64,000 nucleotides of DNA from CAZOZZ01 sp965247425. Its GTDB lineage: Bacteria > Acidobacteriota > Terriglobia > 20CM-2-55-15. Below are positions 26,045 to 33,931 of the stretch, piece by piece. The position numbers and the translations under genes were made by a program. The stretch spans positions 1,364,001 to 1,428,000 of the forward strand of contig OZ252023.1 of assembly GCA_965247425.1 (NCBI GenBank). Reading direction: 5' to 3'. The first letter of the stretch is position 1, and each line of letters opens with the position of its first letter. The notes beneath the pieces are model-generated. The model had not been told where the DNA came from, searched no databases, and worked only from the letters and a program-made list of their open reading frames with translations.

Positions 26045-26377
26045 CTAGCCGACCACTTCAGCCGCCACGTGCATTTTCTTGATCAGCCGCTTCAATCCGT
26101 GGATCTGCCGGCGGACGTTCTTCAGGCCTTTGTGATCCTTGGATTCGATCAGATTGCTACGTTGGGCCTTGAGCTCCCGGATCTTTTTCTTCAGGTCGCC
26201 CTTGTCATGAACCACTGTCTGGCTCATGGCCTCGTGAGGCTTCTCGATTCCCAGAACAGCTGCCAGTTCCTCGATCAGCACCGCCTTGTTCTTGCCGCTA
26301 ACACCTTTGATGCCTTGATCATGGGCCTGCTCTCGCAACTTAATGACTGTCGTTTTTTCTAGATCATGCCATTCCAT
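26045..26377 (-). CDS. Small Rho_N/SAP-like protein
   Basis: 110 residues. The first ~45 (MEWHDLEKTTVIKLREQAHD, GVSGKNKAVLIEELAAVLGI) resemble the Rho N-terminal/SAP helix-extended-loop module. The rest is strongly basic and helical (KKKIRELKAQRSNLIESKDH, GLKNVRRQIHGLKRLIKKMH), suggesting a coiled nucleic-acid-binding segment. Small proteins of this build are found in several phyla; their job is not known. The stop TAG (26045-26047) coincides with the CTAG duplicated by IS1380 copy 1; because the original target contained the same CTAG, the gene is intact. Confidence 0.7.
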   Translation of the reverse strand: MEWHDLEKTTVIKLREQAHDQGIKGVSGKNKAVLIEELAAVLGIEKPHEAMSQTVVHDKGDLKKKIRELKAQRSNLIESKDHKGLKNVRRQIHGLKRLIKKMHVAAEVVG

Positions 26378-26594
26378 CTTCGTAACCTTTCGGCCGGGGA
26401 GAAGGTTTCCTTTAAAGTAGGGCTACCCGGGCACAAAGAGCTTATACAAGATTGCCGGCGGAGTCCATGCCTCTGTCTGGGAACTCTCGGAACCACCGGC
26501 CGCCGCATCGTTCGCCCGTCAACTGAATTTAGTGTCCACTTAAACCGGTACCGGTCGTCTTACATCTATAGATGCGACAGGACGTCGCGGAAGT

Positions 26595-26623
26595 TTGACG
26601 CTCCCGCAAGCGGGGTCTAAGAT
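26595..26623 (+). promoter_or_regulatory. Sigma70-type promoter for kinase gene
   Basis: TTGACG at 26595-26600, a 17-base spacer and TAAGAT at 26618-26623; the expected transcript start is near 26630, 27 bases before the kinase ATG. The rest of the gap from 26378 shows no gene. Confidence 0.5.
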
Positions 26624-26656
26624 GAATTGAAAGCGTTCTCTGGTTCACAGGTTCAA

Positions 26657-28648
26657 ATGATCGGAAAACTGGTTGGCCATTATCGGATTCTAAGCGAGCT
26701 CGGCTCGGGCGGGATGGGTGTGCTGTACAAGGCCGAGGACACGCGTCTCCATCGTCCGGTCGCCCTGAAGTTTCTTCCTCCCAAGTTCACCCAGGATTCC
26801 CAGGCATTGGAGCGTTTTCGGCGCGAGGGGCGAGCCGCGTCCGCTCTGAATCATCCCAACATCTGCACGATCTACGGAGTCGACGAACACGAGGCCCAAC
26901 CCTTTATAGCAATGGAGTACCTGGAAGGGAAGACAGTCAAGGAACGCATCGCCGAAGAGCCTTTTTCCACAGACGAGATTCTCGAAGTGGGCATTCAGAT
27001 TGCCGACGCCCTCGATGCCGCCCATTCAAAAGGGATCGTCCACCGGGATATCAAGCCCGCCAACATCATGATTACCGATCGAGGTCAGGCCAAAGCCCTC
27101 GACTTCGGTCTGGCCAAACTCACCTCGGAAGATCTTCCTGACACGTCCCAGACGAAGGATTCCGCCACCGAGGACCCGGACCTGACGAATCCGGGAGCGG
27201 CGGTGGGCACGATCGCCTACATGTCCCCCGAGCAGGCTCGGGGGGAGAAGGTGGACTCCCGTAGCGACCTGTTTTCACTCGGGGTCGTTCTCTACGAAAT
27301 GGTAACGGGCCGTCAGGCTTTTACCGGCAGCAGCACGGCCGTGCTGTATGACGCGATCCTCAATCGGATGCCGGTTGCGATTACCGAGATCGATCCGAAT
27401 GTCCCTGCCGAACTCGACCAGATCGTCCAGAAGGCCCTCGAGAAGGACCGACGTTTGCGCTACCAGCACTCTTCAGATTTCCGGACCGACCTGCTGCGCT
27501 TGAAACGGAGTTCCGACTCCGGACGTTTGGCGGCCGCGCCGAACCGGTCCACGTCCAAGGGGCTGGGAAGCAAGATGTGGCTGGGTGTGATCGGCCTTGC
27601 CTTGGTGGCCGTGCTGGCCTCCATTCTCGTCCCCTCGACCGGCGTCGATTCTTTACCCCCGGCCTCACCCGTTGCGGGGGGCGCGCTTGCGGTCATGTAC
27701 TTCGAAAACCTGAGTGATCCTGATGACGCCGAAGGGATCGGCCGAATGATGACCAGCCTGTTGTCTACGGAACTATCCGGATCTACCGGCGTGGATGTCG
27801 TCAGCCGTCAGAGACTGAACGATCTGGCCGGGCAACTCGGTCAGGAAACAGGTCCATTGGACAGCTCCCTTGCCACCGAAGTGGCGCGGATGGCCGGCGT
27901 CAGCACGATGATTCTGGGACAGGTCGCCACGGTCGGAGATCGTGTTGTGGTTACGGCCGACCTGGTCGACGTCGAGAGCGGCCGCCTGCTCGCCTCACCG
28001 CGGGCAGAAGGTCAGGGAGCTTCGGACGTATTTCAGATGGCGGAGCGGCTCGGTGTCGAGGTGAGTCGTGAAATGGCGAGCTCGACAGCCGGAACCGAGG
28101 TGAGCCTCGCGGATGTGGACGTGTCCCTGACGTCTTCGGTCCAAGCCTATCGGGCATACGCTGAAGGCGAGGCCCTGTTCCAGGCGGGTGACTTCGACGA
28201 AGCTGCTCAAATGTTCAGCCAGGCCGTTCGGGAGGACCCCGGATTCGCCATGGCGGATTATCGTTTAAGCGCTGCTTCGTTCGCCGCAGGTCGGGAGGCC
28301 GATGCCCGTTTGGCGGCCGAGCGTGCCCGGGCCGGGAGCGATCGGCTACCTGTGGAGTTGCGCCGCCTCGTCGAAGCGAACGCCCTCGTGGTGGGTGGCG
28401 ACTGGCATGGTGCAGCCGAGCATGTCGAGGCGGGGCTCGAGGCGGATCCTGAGGACAAAGAAGCCCTCTGGTTGCTGGGAGCGTTGTACCTGTACGCTTC
28501 GAACGGCGCCGACGAGGATCATGCCGCATCGCTTGAGGAATGGGTGGAGATTGTCGACCCGAATTTTGAGGTCGTATACTCGCCTCTGTCCTGGGCGTAT
28601 GCGTATCAGGGGTTGAGTTCGACGACGATGGAGTCCATGGAACCATGA
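26657..28648 (+). CDS. Membrane Ser/Thr protein kinase with FlgO/TolB-like and TPR sensor end
   Basis: 663 residues. The kinase domain (about 9-275) is complete: glycine loop LGSGGMGVLY (15-24), Lys38 in VALKFL, HRDIKPANI (129-137), LDFGLAK (DFG 149-151) and YMSPEQARGEKVDSRSDLFSLG. One membrane helix (MWLGVIGLALVAVLASILV, near 315) leads to a periplasmic region with a curli/FlgO/TolB-like module (LAVMYFENLSDPDDAEGIG, MMTSLLSTELSGSTGVDVVSRQRL) and at least two TPR-like units (AYRAYAEGEALFQAGDFDEA). The end MESMEP is abrupt for a TPR array, so a 3' loss is possible. ATG 26657 gives the usual MIGxxxxHYRI start. Confidence 0.85.
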   Translation: MIGKLVGHYRILSELGSGGMGVLYKAEDTRLHRPVALKFLPPKFTQDSQALERFRREGRAASALNHPNICTIYGVDEHEAQPFIAMEYLEGKTVKERIAEEPFSTDEILEVGIQIADALDAAHSKGIVHRDIKPANIMITDRGQAKALDFGLAKLTSEDLPDTSQTKDSATEDPDLTNPGAAVGTIAYMSPEQARGEKVDSRSDLFSLGVVLYEMVTGRQAFTGSSTAVLYDAILNRMPVAITEIDPNVPAELDQIVQKALEKDRRLRYQHSSDFRTDLLRLKRSSDSGRLAAAPNRSTSKGLGSKMWLGVIGLALVAVLASILVPSTGVDSLPPASPVAGGALAVMYFENLSDPDDAEGIGRMMTSLLSTELSGSTGVDVVSRQRLNDLAGQLGQETGPLDSSLATEVARMAGVSTMILGQVATVGDRVVVTADLVDVESGRLLASPRAEGQGASDVFQMAERLGVEVSREMASSTAGTEVSLADVDVSLTSSVQAYRAYAEGEALFQAGDFDEAAQMFSQAVREDPGFAMADYRLSAASFAAGREADARLAAERARAGSDRLPVELRRLVEANALVVGGDWHGAAEHVEAGLEADPEDKEALWLLGALYLYASNGADEDHAASLEEWVEIVDPNFEVVYSPLSWAYAYQGLSSTTMESMEP

Positions 28649-28686
28649 AGATCGACCTACGATGCGAAATGGAGAGGTGGAACACG

Positions 28687-29544
28687 ATGACCAAGAAGAG
28701 TCGTTCAGTTGTGCGTCGGGTGGGTGTGGGCGTGGCACTCACGCTTGTCCTTGCGGCGTTTCCGACTCCGTCGAGGGCTCAGGATGAGGGGTCTGAACAT
28801 GTGATTCGCTTCAGCGATCCGGGGCGTCCCGGTCTGCTCCGGCTGAACCTCTTGCACGCCAATGCCGAGGTGATCGCTTATGACGGCGATGAGGTGATCA
28901 TCGTGAGCGAAGGCGGCATCTTCTTACCCGTTCCGCCGCGGCCACCCCGCGGGCCGGGCCGGGGGGCTCGGGGCGCGGCTCGCGGACGCAGGCCGGAAAT
29001 TGGGCCCGGGCTGTCGGTTTCGGAAAGAAACAATGTTCTGACAATTCGTTCGATGGCCTTTGAGGAGGAGATATCGATCCGGGTGCCCCGCGGAACGTCG
29101 ATCAACTTCAACGGAGCTCTCGGAGACCTGACAGTCATCGGTGTGTCCGGCCGGATTACCGTCAATAAACAGGCCGGGGACGTTGAATTGCATAACATCA
29201 GTGGCGCCGCCACTGTCCAGACGTTGGCTGGCGATGTATTCGTTTCCTTTTCCGAGGTCGATCCGAGTCAGAGAATGTCGTTCACGACGTTGACTGGAAC
29301 CATCGAAGCCGAATTTCCTGAAGGGGCTGAAGCCACGTTGAGGGTTGAAAACTTCGTTGGGGAGATCGAGAGTGAATTCGAAATCGTGGAGATGAGGCCG
29401 CGGAGGGACCGGCCGGAAAACCGACCGCGACCCGACTTGCCTCGCCGCAAGCTGATGATCGGGGAACTGAATGGGGGCGGCTCCAATGTCATTCTCCTCC
29501 GCAACACATCGGGTGACGTGATTCTTCGCAAGAGGGAGCCGTAG
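28687..29544 (+). CDS. Secreted DUF4097-like protein
   Basis: 285 residues: signal peptide ending TPSRAQD, then a low-complexity basic/proline insertion (PVPPRPPRGPGRGARGAARG), then a repetitive beta structure (EEISIRVPRGTSINFNGALG, DLTVIGVSGRITVNKQAGDV, ELHNISGAATVQTLAGDVFV, MSFTTLTGTIEAEFP) typical of DUF4097/adhesin-like right-handed beta-helices. Function is unknown. ATG 28687 is preceded by GAGAGG; it begins 38 bases after the kinase gene and may be co-transcribed with it. Its TAG stop is the first TAG of the repeat element at 29541. Confidence 0.75.
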   Translation: MTKKSRSVVRRVGVGVALTLVLAAFPTPSRAQDEGSEHVIRFSDPGRPGLLRLNLLHANAEVIAYDGDEVIIVSEGGIFLPVPPRPPRGPGRGARGAARGRRPEIGPGLSVSERNNVLTIRSMAFEEEISIRVPRGTSINFNGALGDLTVIGVSGRITVNKQAGDVELHNISGAATVQTLAGDVFVSFSEVDPSQRMSFTTLTGTIEAEFPEGAEATLRVENFVGEIESEFEIVEMRPRRDRPENRPRPDLPRRKLMIGELNGGGSNVILLRNTSGDVILRKREP

Positions 29545-29725
29545 GAGCATGCGCGGCAGAAGGGATCGTAGCGAGAGAGTGGAGAATCGAGGACAGATTC
29601 CCTCGACTTTGAGGCATTTTCTCGATTTTGAGGCGAATAGTGGTTCTATTTAACGAAAAATCGAGGGAATATGGACCGATTATACCGCTTTTGCAGTAGA
29701 TCTCTTCTGCCGCGCTGGCTCCTAG
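29541..29725. repeat. Palindromic element, TAGGAGCC family, copy C1
   Basis: Starts GTAGGAGCATGCGCGGCAGA and ends in its near-complement TCTGCCGCGCTGGCTCCTAG. Inside are two 19-base direct units (29597-29615, 29616-29634; CCTCAAA(A/G)TCGAGAAAAT read on the minus strand) and a segment GGACCGATTATACCGC shared with copies C2 (44231-44285) and C3 (61994-62205). The left end supplies the stop codon of the DUF4097 gene. Confidence 0.8.
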
Positions 29726-29747
29726 TCTCAGGCCGTCCTGCCTTTGT

Positions 29748-30563
29748 ATGACACTTCCACTCGAAAACAAGACAGTTGCCGTCACCGAACACCGCTTTGG
29801 GCCGGAATTCGGGGAGCTCATCAAACGGCACGGCGCTCGCGTGCTGGCGTGTCCTTTGCTGGAAGAAAGGCCGGCCGACGACCGTGGGAAGGTCCAGGAA
29901 TTCATATTGGCTGTGATCGACGGGGGCGTCGATACCGTCGTGTTCTTCACAGGAGTCGGAGCACGTTTTCTGATCGAAGAGGCGGATGCGATGGGCGAAA
30001 AGGCCCGCTTTCTGGCCGCCGTTAACAGGGATCGAGTTGTCGTGAGGGGACCGAAGCCCGCCGTCGTTCTGAGGAGAGAGGGAATCGGGCCGGATGTCAT
30101 TCCGACGACTCCGACATCCGCCGGTGTCCTGAATGCCTTGCGTTCGGGGGACCTCGGATCTCGTTCTATTGGCGTGCAACTCTACGCAGACCAGAGCGGT
30201 GATTTCTGTTCGGAACTGGAACGTGCAGGAGCGCGTGTGTTGCCGGTTGAGGTTTACACCTATGGCGAAGTCTCCGACCGTGCGGCCGTCGGGCGACTCA
30301 TTGATTCGCTACTGGACGGATTCATCGACGTGATCACTTTTACAAGTGCGCCACAGGCAAGAATGCTGTTTTCGGCGGCGTCCGAGAGCGGACATCTTTC
30401 GGCCCTTCAAACAACGCTCCGTGACCACGTCACGGTGGCGGCTGTGGGCGGCGTGACCGAACAGGCACTCGGGGAGTGTGGCATTCGAGCGGCGATCCGG
30501 CCCGATGTGCCGAAGATGGGGCCGATGGCTCAGGCTATCGCGGATCATTTTGCACGGGACTGA
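29748..30563 (+). CDS. hemD: Uroporphyrinogen-III synthase
   Basis: 271 residues with the HemD two-lobed pattern: KTVAVTEHRFGPEFGELIKRHGARVLACPLLEE, DTVVFFTGVGARFLIEEA, VVVRGPKPAVVLRREG, then FIDVITFTSAPQARMLF and VTVAAVGGVTEQALGECGI. It cyclises hydroxymethylbilane to uroporphyrinogen III. The stop TGA shares a base with the next ATG (TGATG), so translation is coupled. With its two neighbours it leads to sirohaem. ATG 29748 lies just after the C1 repeat; no strong ribosome site is seen. Confidence 0.85.
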   Translation: MTLPLENKTVAVTEHRFGPEFGELIKRHGARVLACPLLEERPADDRGKVQEFILAVIDGGVDTVVFFTGVGARFLIEEADAMGEKARFLAAVNRDRVVVRGPKPAVVLRREGIGPDVIPTTPTSAGVLNALRSGDLGSRSIGVQLYADQSGDFCSELERAGARVLPVEVYTYGEVSDRAAVGRLIDSLLDGFIDVITFTSAPQARMLFSAASESGHLSALQTTLRDHVTVAAVGGVTEQALGECGIRAAIRPDVPKMGPMAQAIADHFARD

Positions 30564-31213
30564 TGGACTACTTCCCCATAACGCTCAACCTGGCCAACAA
30601 GCCCACAACGGTGGTGGGTGGCGGTTCCGTAGCCGAACGACGGGTGGAATCGTTGCTCGAATGCGATGCGGTAATCACGGTGATCAGTCCGACCGTCTCC
30701 GACCGTTTAGGGATTCTGGCCAGTGAAGAAAAGATCACGCTGCATAGACGTGCTTACCGGAGCGGGGATGCACGCGGTGCTTTGATGGTTCTTGCCGCGA
30801 CCGATGATTCCGACGTGAATGCTTTGGTGGCAGCGGACGCCCGAGATGCCGGAATCCTCGTGAATGTTGCGGACGACCCATCCCGGTGCGACTTCATCAT
30901 GCCGTCGGTCGTTCGTCGAGGAGATCTCAGCGTCGCGATATCGACGGGTGGTAAGAGCCCCGCGCTGGCGGCGCGACTACGTGAGAAGCTTTCCGCCGTC
31001 CTTGGCCCGGAGTACGGGAGACTGCTCGACATCCTCGGAGGCCTGCGGGGGAGCGTGCGGGGTCGGTTTGAAGATCCGGCCGAGCGGAAGGCGGTTCACT
31101 ACCGGCTTGTCGATTCTGATGCTCTCGGTCTGATCCGGGACAAGGACGAGATGGGCCTCGAGCGTTGTCTGGATGAGATTGTGGGTGAGACCTCCGATCA
31201 GAGCAGCAAATGA
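30563..31213 (+). CDS. Precorrin-2 dehydrogenase / sirohydrochlorin ferrochelatase (CysG N-terminal type)
   Basis: 216 residues equivalent to the CysG-B half of CysG or yeast Met8. MDYFPITLNLANKPTTVVGGGSVAERRVESLL is the NAD-binding start, LMVLAATDDSDVNALVA and VNVADDPSRCDFIMPSVVRRGDLSVAISTGGKSPALAARLREKL complete the conserved core; the Asp equivalent to CysG Asp104 is probably in AATDD. It oxidises precorrin-2 to sirohydrochlorin and may insert iron. It overlaps hemD and the next gene (ATGA), so the three form a tight operon. Confidence 0.88.
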   Translation: MDYFPITLNLANKPTTVVGGGSVAERRVESLLECDAVITVISPTVSDRLGILASEEKITLHRRAYRSGDARGALMVLAATDDSDVNALVAADARDAGILVNVADDPSRCDFIMPSVVRRGDLSVAISTGGKSPALAARLREKLSAVLGPEYGRLLDILGGLRGSVRGRFEDPAERKAVHYRLVDSDALGLIRDKDEMGLERCLDEIVGETSDQSSK

Positions 31214-31965
31214 GTCGATCTGGAATTGTGTATATCGTGGGAGCGGGACCCGGAGATCCCCGGTTGATCACGGTCCGGGGTCTCGAGTGCCTTCGTCAGG
31301 CCGACGTCGTTCTGCATGATCGTCTCATCGACGCTCGCATGCTGGCTGAGGCGCAGCGTGATGCCGTTGTGATCGATGTGGGCAAGCGGGTCGGGGACGG
31401 TGGGAAGATGCAACGGCTCATCCACGACCTCATGGTGCAGCACGCAGGCGAAGGCCGGAAGGTCTGTCGTCTCAAGGGCGGAGACCCGTTTGTCTTTGGA
31501 CGGGGCGGAGAAGAGGCCCTGTTTCTTACCGAGGCCGGCGTCCCCTTTGAAATCGTTCCGGGCGTGAGCAGCGCCATCGCCGCCCCCGGAGCCGCGGATA
31601 TCCCCATCACCCATCGGGAACACGCACACTCTTTCATGGTGATGACCGGGTCGCGCGCCGCCGATGCGAGTCCCGAAGAGTGGTCCGGAGCCCAAAGCCT
31701 CATCGCCGGAGGCGGCACCCTGGTCGTTCTGATGGGCCTGTCCCGAATCGACGCGATCGTGGCCCGCCTTCGAGATCGAGGCTGCCCCGACCGAACCCCC
31801 GCCGCGGTCGTTTCCCGGGCCACTTTCCCCGATCAGGAAACCCGCGTAGGGACCCTGGCCGACATTGTCGACCGGACAGAAGGGATGGAGTCTCCCGCTG
31901 TCCTGATCTTCGGCCCCGCCGTCCTCGAACGAGCCCGCCTCGCCGCCGCCGCCAAAATCAGCTAA
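31210..31965 (+). CDS. cobA: Uroporphyrinogen-III C-methyltransferase (SUMT)
   Basis: 251 residues. GIVYIVGAGPGDPRLITVRGLECLRQADVVLHDRL is the SAM-binding start; VCRLKGGDPFVFGRGGEEA, VPFEIVPGVSSAIAAPGAADIPITHRE, TLVVLMGLSRIDAIVARL and ESPAVLIFGPAV are standard SUMT blocks. It methylates uroporphyrinogen III twice to precorrin-2, giving sirohaem with the upstream gene. Sirohaem is needed for sulfite or nitrite reductases, which are not in this window. Confidence 0.92.
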   Translation: MSRSGIVYIVGAGPGDPRLITVRGLECLRQADVVLHDRLIDARMLAEAQRDAVVIDVGKRVGDGGKMQRLIHDLMVQHAGEGRKVCRLKGGDPFVFGRGGEEALFLTEAGVPFEIVPGVSSAIAAPGAADIPITHREHAHSFMVMTGSRAADASPEEWSGAQSLIAGGGTLVVLMGLSRIDAIVARLRDRGCPDRTPAAVVSRATFPDQETRVGTLADIVDRTEGMESPAVLIFGPAVLERARLAAAAKIS

Positions 31966-31989
31966 CGCCACCCCACCTCGCTCCATCTC

Positions 31990-32070
31990 TAATTCGGGGA
32001 CGGAGGCACAATTATGTAAGTCGTTGCCGACGTGACGGTTATGAGACCTATTACGCCTCCGTCCCCGAAA
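31990..32070. repeat. Palindromic element, TAATTCGGGGACG family
   Basis: Left arm TAATTCGGGGACGGAGGC (31990 onward) and right arm GCCTCCGTCCCCGAAA (to 32070), with a 40-base centre unlike that of the copy at 5737-5815. It lies between the convergent sirohaem operon and the sulfur-carrier gene. Confidence 0.75.
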
Positions 32071-32133
32071 CTCTTAAACTCCCGTCCCCTTCCTCAACTG
32101 ACCACTGGCCACTGACCACTTCTCCTCCCCCAA

Positions 32134-32409
32134 CTACCCACCGGCGATTGCGGGAATGATGGACACTTCGGAGCCTGTCTTTACCAGTGTCGTCAAGTTA
32201 TCCAGGAAACGAACGTCTTCGCCGTCCACGTAAATGTTGAAGAAGCGGCGGAGTTTGCCGTTGTCTTCGCACAGACGGGAACGGAATCCGGGGTATTTTT
32301 CGTCGAGTTCGTCCAGGATCTCATTGACCGTATCGGCCTGGACCTCGACGAGCGGGTCTTCGGCTGTGAATCTTCGTAGTGGGCCTGGAATGGTGATTTG
32401 AATGCTCAT
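32134..32409 (-). CDS. MoaD/ThiS-like sulfur carrier protein with terminal Gly-Gly
   Basis: 91 residues with AAGGAGAG upstream. IQITIPGPLRRFTAEDPLVE, EILDELDEKYPGFRSRLCED, RRFFNIYVDGEDVRFLDNLTTLVKTGSEVSIIPAIAGG is a ubiquitin-like beta-grasp ending in the GG that becomes a thiocarboxylate. It is encoded 35 bases after a threonine-synthase-family gene, not with molybdopterin or thiamin genes. That context, together with the SAM-II leader upstream, points to sulfur delivery for amino-acid synthesis (MetO/CysO/HcyS-like). This function is inference; the fold and GG tail are seen. Confidence 0.85.
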   Translation of the reverse strand: MSIQITIPGPLRRFTAEDPLVEVQADTVNEILDELDEKYPGFRSRLCEDNGKLRRFFNIYVDGEDVRFLDNLTTLVKTGSEVSIIPAIAGG

Positions 32410-32444
32410 GAGGCTCTCCTTATTTCCTTTGCATGGTTCGTTGT

Positions 32445-33686
32445 CTACGCGGTCAACTCGAGTTCGCCGACCGCCGCGTCGAAGGCCGTGAGTTCTGGTT
32501 CGATCGAAGTGGGTGGGGCCAGCGACAGGGCTTCCTGTGTTTTCAGGCCGTTGCCCGTGATTGTGATGACGGTCAGGTCGTCGGGTCGGATGCGGCCCTG
32601 TTCGATCAGCTTTTTCGTCACCGAAACGGTGACGCCGCCAGCGGTTTCGGTGAAGATGCCTTCGGTTTCCGCCAGTAATCCAATGCCGTCGACGATTTCC
32701 TGGTCGGTGACCTCGTCGGCCCAACCTCCCGAGTTGGCGATGACTCCTGTTGCGTAATAGCCGTCTGCCGGGCTTCCGATGGCCAGGGATTTGGCAATCG
32801 TTGCCGGCTTTACCGGCTGGATGTCGCGGCTCCCTCGTTGTACGGCGTCGACGATAGGGTTGCAACCGGCGGCCTGGGCGCCATAGATCCGGGTGCCCAC
32901 GGGACCTTCGAGCAGATCGAGCCGCTCGAACTCTTTCAGCCCTTCGTAGATCTTGGTGATGAGCGAGCCTCCGGCCATCGGGGTGACGATGGCATCGGGA
33001 GCGCGCCATCCCAGTTGCTCGGCAATCTCGAAACCGACGGTTTTGGATCCCTCGCCATAGAACGGTCTGAGGTTGACGTTGACGAACCCCCACTGATAAC
33101 GGTCCGCGATCTGGCTCGACAGACGGTTCACGACATCGTAGTTGCCGTGCACGGCAAGCACGCGTGCCCCATAGATCGAAGTCGCCGTGACTTTGCTGGG
33201 TTCGAGGTTGTCGGGAATCAGAATCCAGGCCGGCAGGCCAGCGGCCGCGGCGTGGGCCGCCACGGCGTTTGCGAGGTTTCCGGTCGAGGCGCAGCCGACG
33301 GCCGTGAGACCGAATTCCAGAGCCTTGTTGATGGCAACCGCGGCGACGCGATCCTTGAACGACAGGGTCGGGGAGTTTACGCTGTCGTTTTTGATATAGA
33401 GACGCTTGAGGCCAAGGACACGGGCGAGCCCTTCGGCCCGAACCAGCGGAGTCCACCCGGTGGCAAGCCCGATCGTCGGATCGTCGTCGAGGGGCAACAA
33501 CTCGCGATAGCGCCACAGTGATGGTTCCCTGGACTGGATCGTCTCCCGCGTGAATGTTCTCCGTATCGCCTCGTAGTCGTAGCGGACCTTGAGGGGAGCG
33601 AAACATTCTTCGCAACCCGCGACAGGACGTTTAGTTGGGTTTGTCCACCCGGTCTGGCCCACTTTTGATCGTCTGATTTGGCCCAC
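32445..33686 (-). CDS. Threonine-synthase-family PLP enzyme, N-terminus replaced by IS21 end
   Basis: 413 residues as read. PLP lysine is in NSPTLSFKDRVAAV; STGNLANAVAAHAAAAG, PMAGGSLITKIYEGL, SPADGYYATGV, ETAGGVTVSVTKKLIEQG and ITGNGLKTQEAL are family blocks, so the catalytic domain is whole. The first 18 residues (MGQIRRSKVGQTGWTN...) are encoded by the IS21 end; native sequence begins at RPVAGCEECFAPLKV (33629). The original first 18 codons lie across the IS at 36439-36386 and the rejoined gene would encode 412 residues with CRECG...CEEC zinc ribbon. The IS end gives AGGAGG and an in-frame GTG at 33686, so a slightly altered enzyme may be made. It may be a homocysteine synthase (MetM-like) rather than ThrC. 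Confidence 0.85.
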   Translation of the reverse strand: MGQIRRSKVGQTGWTNPTKRPVAGCEECFAPLKVRYDYEAIRRTFTRETIQSREPSLWRYRELLPLDDDPTIGLATGWTPLVRAEGLARVLGLKRLYIKNDSVNSPTLSFKDRVAAVAINKALEFGLTAVGCASTGNLANAVAAHAAAAGLPAWILIPDNLEPSKVTATSIYGARVLAVHGNYDVVNRLSSQIADRYQWGFVNVNLRPFYGEGSKTVGFEIAEQLGWRAPDAIVTPMAGGSLITKIYEGLKEFERLDLLEGPVGTRIYGAQAAGCNPIVDAVQRGSRDIQPVKPATIAKSLAIGSPADGYYATGVIANSGGWADEVTDQEIVDGIGLLAETEGIFTETAGGVTVSVTKKLIEQGRIRPDDLTVITITGNGLKTQEALSLAPPTSIEPELTAFDAAVGELELTA

Positions 33687-33780
33687 CCCCTCCTGTTAAT
33701 AATTCCGAGTAGTGATAATTACCGTCGGGCCTGTGTTGTAGATGTGGGAAAGCCGAGCGCCCTTGGCGAGGCTTTTCCAA

Positions 33781-33819
33781 GCGCTGTGGGAATCCTGGTT
33801 TTTAGGATTTCCACAGCGC
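33781..33819 (-). terminator. Hairpin downstream of istB
   Basis: GCGCTGTGGGAATCCT and AGGATTTCCACAGCGC form a 16-base stem (one mismatch, G-U in RNA) with a seven-base loop. It could end istAB transcripts before they reach the truncated PLP-enzyme gene. No clear T-run follows on the minus strand. Confidence 0.45.
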
Positions 33820-33931
33820 GTCATCTTCCACAGGCCTCCGTTTCTTTCTTTTTGGTTCTTTTTCTTTCTTTCGGGAAAAAACTCCGTTTCCAGGATCGCC
33901 CAGGATCGACGACCGCGCGGCGATCCGACCC

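Noticed and set aside
26045..26377. Rho_N-like gene truncated by IS1380 copy 1
   Set aside because: The stop TAG is in the CTAG that existed at the target before insertion, so the reading frame is unchanged.
32134..32409. MoaD of molybdopterin synthesis or ThiS of thiamin synthesis
   Set aside because: Fold fits, but no moa or thi genes are nearby; the partner gene and SAM-II leader favour an amino-acid sulfur carrier. Not excluded by sequence alone.
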